From Paraburkholderia hospita (GTDB lineage: Bacteria > Pseudomonadota > Gammaproteobacteria > Burkholderiales > Burkholderiaceae), in NCBI RefSeq assembly GCF_002902965.1, contig NZ_CP026110.1:1-64000 (forward strand): 64,000 bases of DNA. The letters run 5' to 3'. This document shows, piece after piece, positions 63,161-64,000 of the stretch (its first letter is position 1; every line of letters starts with the position of its first letter). The position numbers were made by a program, and so were the translations under genes. Below the pieces are notes generated by a model, which saw only the letters and a program-made list of their open reading frames with translations, was not told the origin of the DNA and made no database searches.

Positions 63161-64000
63161 ATGGGTAAAGCACTGATAGTCGCCGAGAAACCGTCCGTCG
63201 CCGCTGACATCGCGAAAGCGCTTGGCGGCTTCACCAAAGCCGACGGGTACTTCGAGAGCGACGACGCGATCGTCGCTCCGGCAAGAGGGCATTTGGTGAA
63301 ACAGACGGTGCCGGTCGCCGACGGCAAAGACATGTGGAAGATCGGCGCCTTGCCGATCATTCCGGACAGCTTCGAGCTCGAGGTCATCGACGGCTGTACC
63401 GCCGAATTCAGCCGGCTGAAAAAGCTGATGGCACGCGACGACGTGGCCAGCGTCGTCAATGCGTGCGACGCCGGGCGCGAGGGCGAACTGATCTTCCGCC
63501 TCATCTACAACAAGGCGGGGTGCCGGAAGCCGACGAAACGCATGTGGATTCAATCGATGGTCGCGTCGGCCATACGCAAGGCGCACGACGATCTGCGCCC
63601 CGGCGCCGAATTCGACCATCTTTCAGACGCTGCCTTTTGCCGCTCCGAAGCTGACTGGATTGTCGGCGTCAACGGTACGCGTGCGACGACCGCGTTGCGC
63701 GAGCGGCAGACGCAGCGTCGCGAGGTATCACCCGTCGGGCGCGTCCAGACGCCAACGCTCGCCATGCCAGTCATACGCGAGCGCGAGATTGCCGCGTTCG
63801 TCGCGCGCGATTATTGGGAGATCCACGGCACGTTTCGCGCAGAGGCAGGCACCTATGTCGCGAAGTGGATCGGCGATGCCGACGGCGGCAGCGATTCGGC
63901 AGGCGAGGGCGATGCCGAATCCGAGCAAACCGGCGCACGATGGTTCGACAAGGCGAAGGCGCAGGCTATCGTCGATAAATGCAAAGGCGTTGATCCATCG
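63161..64000 (+). CDS. topB: DNA topoisomerase III (partial, runs off the window)
   Basis: An open frame of 280 codons from ATG 63161 (ribosome site AGGAAGG) to the end of the window, without a stop. Reads MGKALIVAEKPSVAADIAKA, with the Toprim acid cluster in VNACDAGREGELIFRL near residue 105, and SPVGRVQTPTLAM near residue 195. Plasmid topoisomerase III (TraE-type) unlinks DNA during transfer and replication. The active-site tyrosine is beyond the window. Confidence 0.92.
   Translation, partial: MGKALIVAEKPSVAADIAKALGGFTKADGYFESDDAIVAPARGHLVKQTVPVADGKDMWKIGALPIIPDSFELEVIDGCTAEFSRLKKLMARDDVASVVNACDAGREGELIFRLIYNKAGCRKPTKRMWIQSMVASAIRKAHDDLRPGAEFDHLSDAAFCRSEADWIVGVNGTRATTALRERQTQRREVSPVGRVQTPTLAMPVIREREIAAFVARDYWEIHGTFRAEAGTYVAKWIGDADGGSDSAGEGDAESEQTGARWFDKAKAQAIVDKCKGVDPS

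Overview
The window looks like a large part of a self-transmissible catabolic plasmid from a Burkholderiales bacterium (Burkholderia, Paraburkholderia or Cupriavidus type), opened at its replication gene. The evidence is high-GC coding DNA, an RPA-family RepA, parA/RHH and stbABC-type stability genes, a MOBP relaxase, and an I-type (type IVB, Dot/Icm-related) conjugation apparatus. A complete set of 2,4-dichlorophenoxyacetate (2,4-D) degradation genes sits in a Tn3-family transposon. Inside that transposon is a laboratory mini-Tn5 (trpA'-lacZ plus kanamycin resistance), so the molecule is a tagged derivative. A tagged 2,4-D plasmid of the kind used in soil gene-transfer studies (pEMT1, for example) comes to mind, but I could not check this.

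Layout. 1-5266: repA, then small plasmid genes and a parA/RHH partition operon, in DNA rich in TACGTA-type repeats. 5267-36997: a 31.7-kb Tn3-family composite transposon with 5-bp AAGTA target duplications that splits one small backbone gene. Its left end is a 3189-bp partial copy of the transposon and its right end is the complete transposon (tnpA, tyrosine recombinase, three unknown passenger genes), into which the 5002-bp mini-Tn5 is inserted. The 17.2 kb between the copies carries a truncated IclR gene, a Rieske oxygenase, an operon of tfdA with CoA-ligase, thiolase-like and OB-fold genes, tfdR, a second IclR gene, an 814-bp inverted duplication that has made two chimeric genes, and tfdCDEF-tfdB. 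36998-43154: rest of the split gene, small genes, an orphan cytosine methyltransferase, kfrA, an H-NS-like gene and stbABC. 43155-64000: probable oriT, MobC-like protein and relaxase, traHIJK-like genes, a fertility-inhibition-type gene, a large LPD7 protein with a divergent regulator, and a long reverse-strand transfer operon (lytic transglycosylase, trbA, trbB, primase, trbC coupling protein, ATPase, PLD nuclease), with topoisomerase III running off the end.

How the parts work together. TfdA converts 2,4-D to 2,4-dichlorophenol, TfdB hydroxylates it to 3,5-dichlorocatechol, TfdC opens the ring, and TfdD, TfdE and TfdF carry the product to maleylacetate and then oxoadipate. Two LysR regulators lie beside ATAC-N7-GTAT boxes. 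The plasmid is kept by RepA, ParA/RHH and Stb, and spread by the MOBP relaxase, TrbC-type coupling protein and type IVB channel; channel parts such as TraO, TraU and TraY are not in this window and presumably lie beyond it.

Most interesting signals: (1) two tandem paralogous small genes embedded, in another frame, inside the relaxase gene between motif I and motif II, 468 bp long and frame-preserving; (2) four dispersed copies of a GC-rich hairpin repeat ending in promoters whose -35/-10 spacer is filled with TACGTA repeats; (3) a 5'-leader hairpin with a constant CGGCTA loop and covarying stem before four small genes; (4) the chimeric LysR and IclR-hydratase genes made by one inverted duplication.
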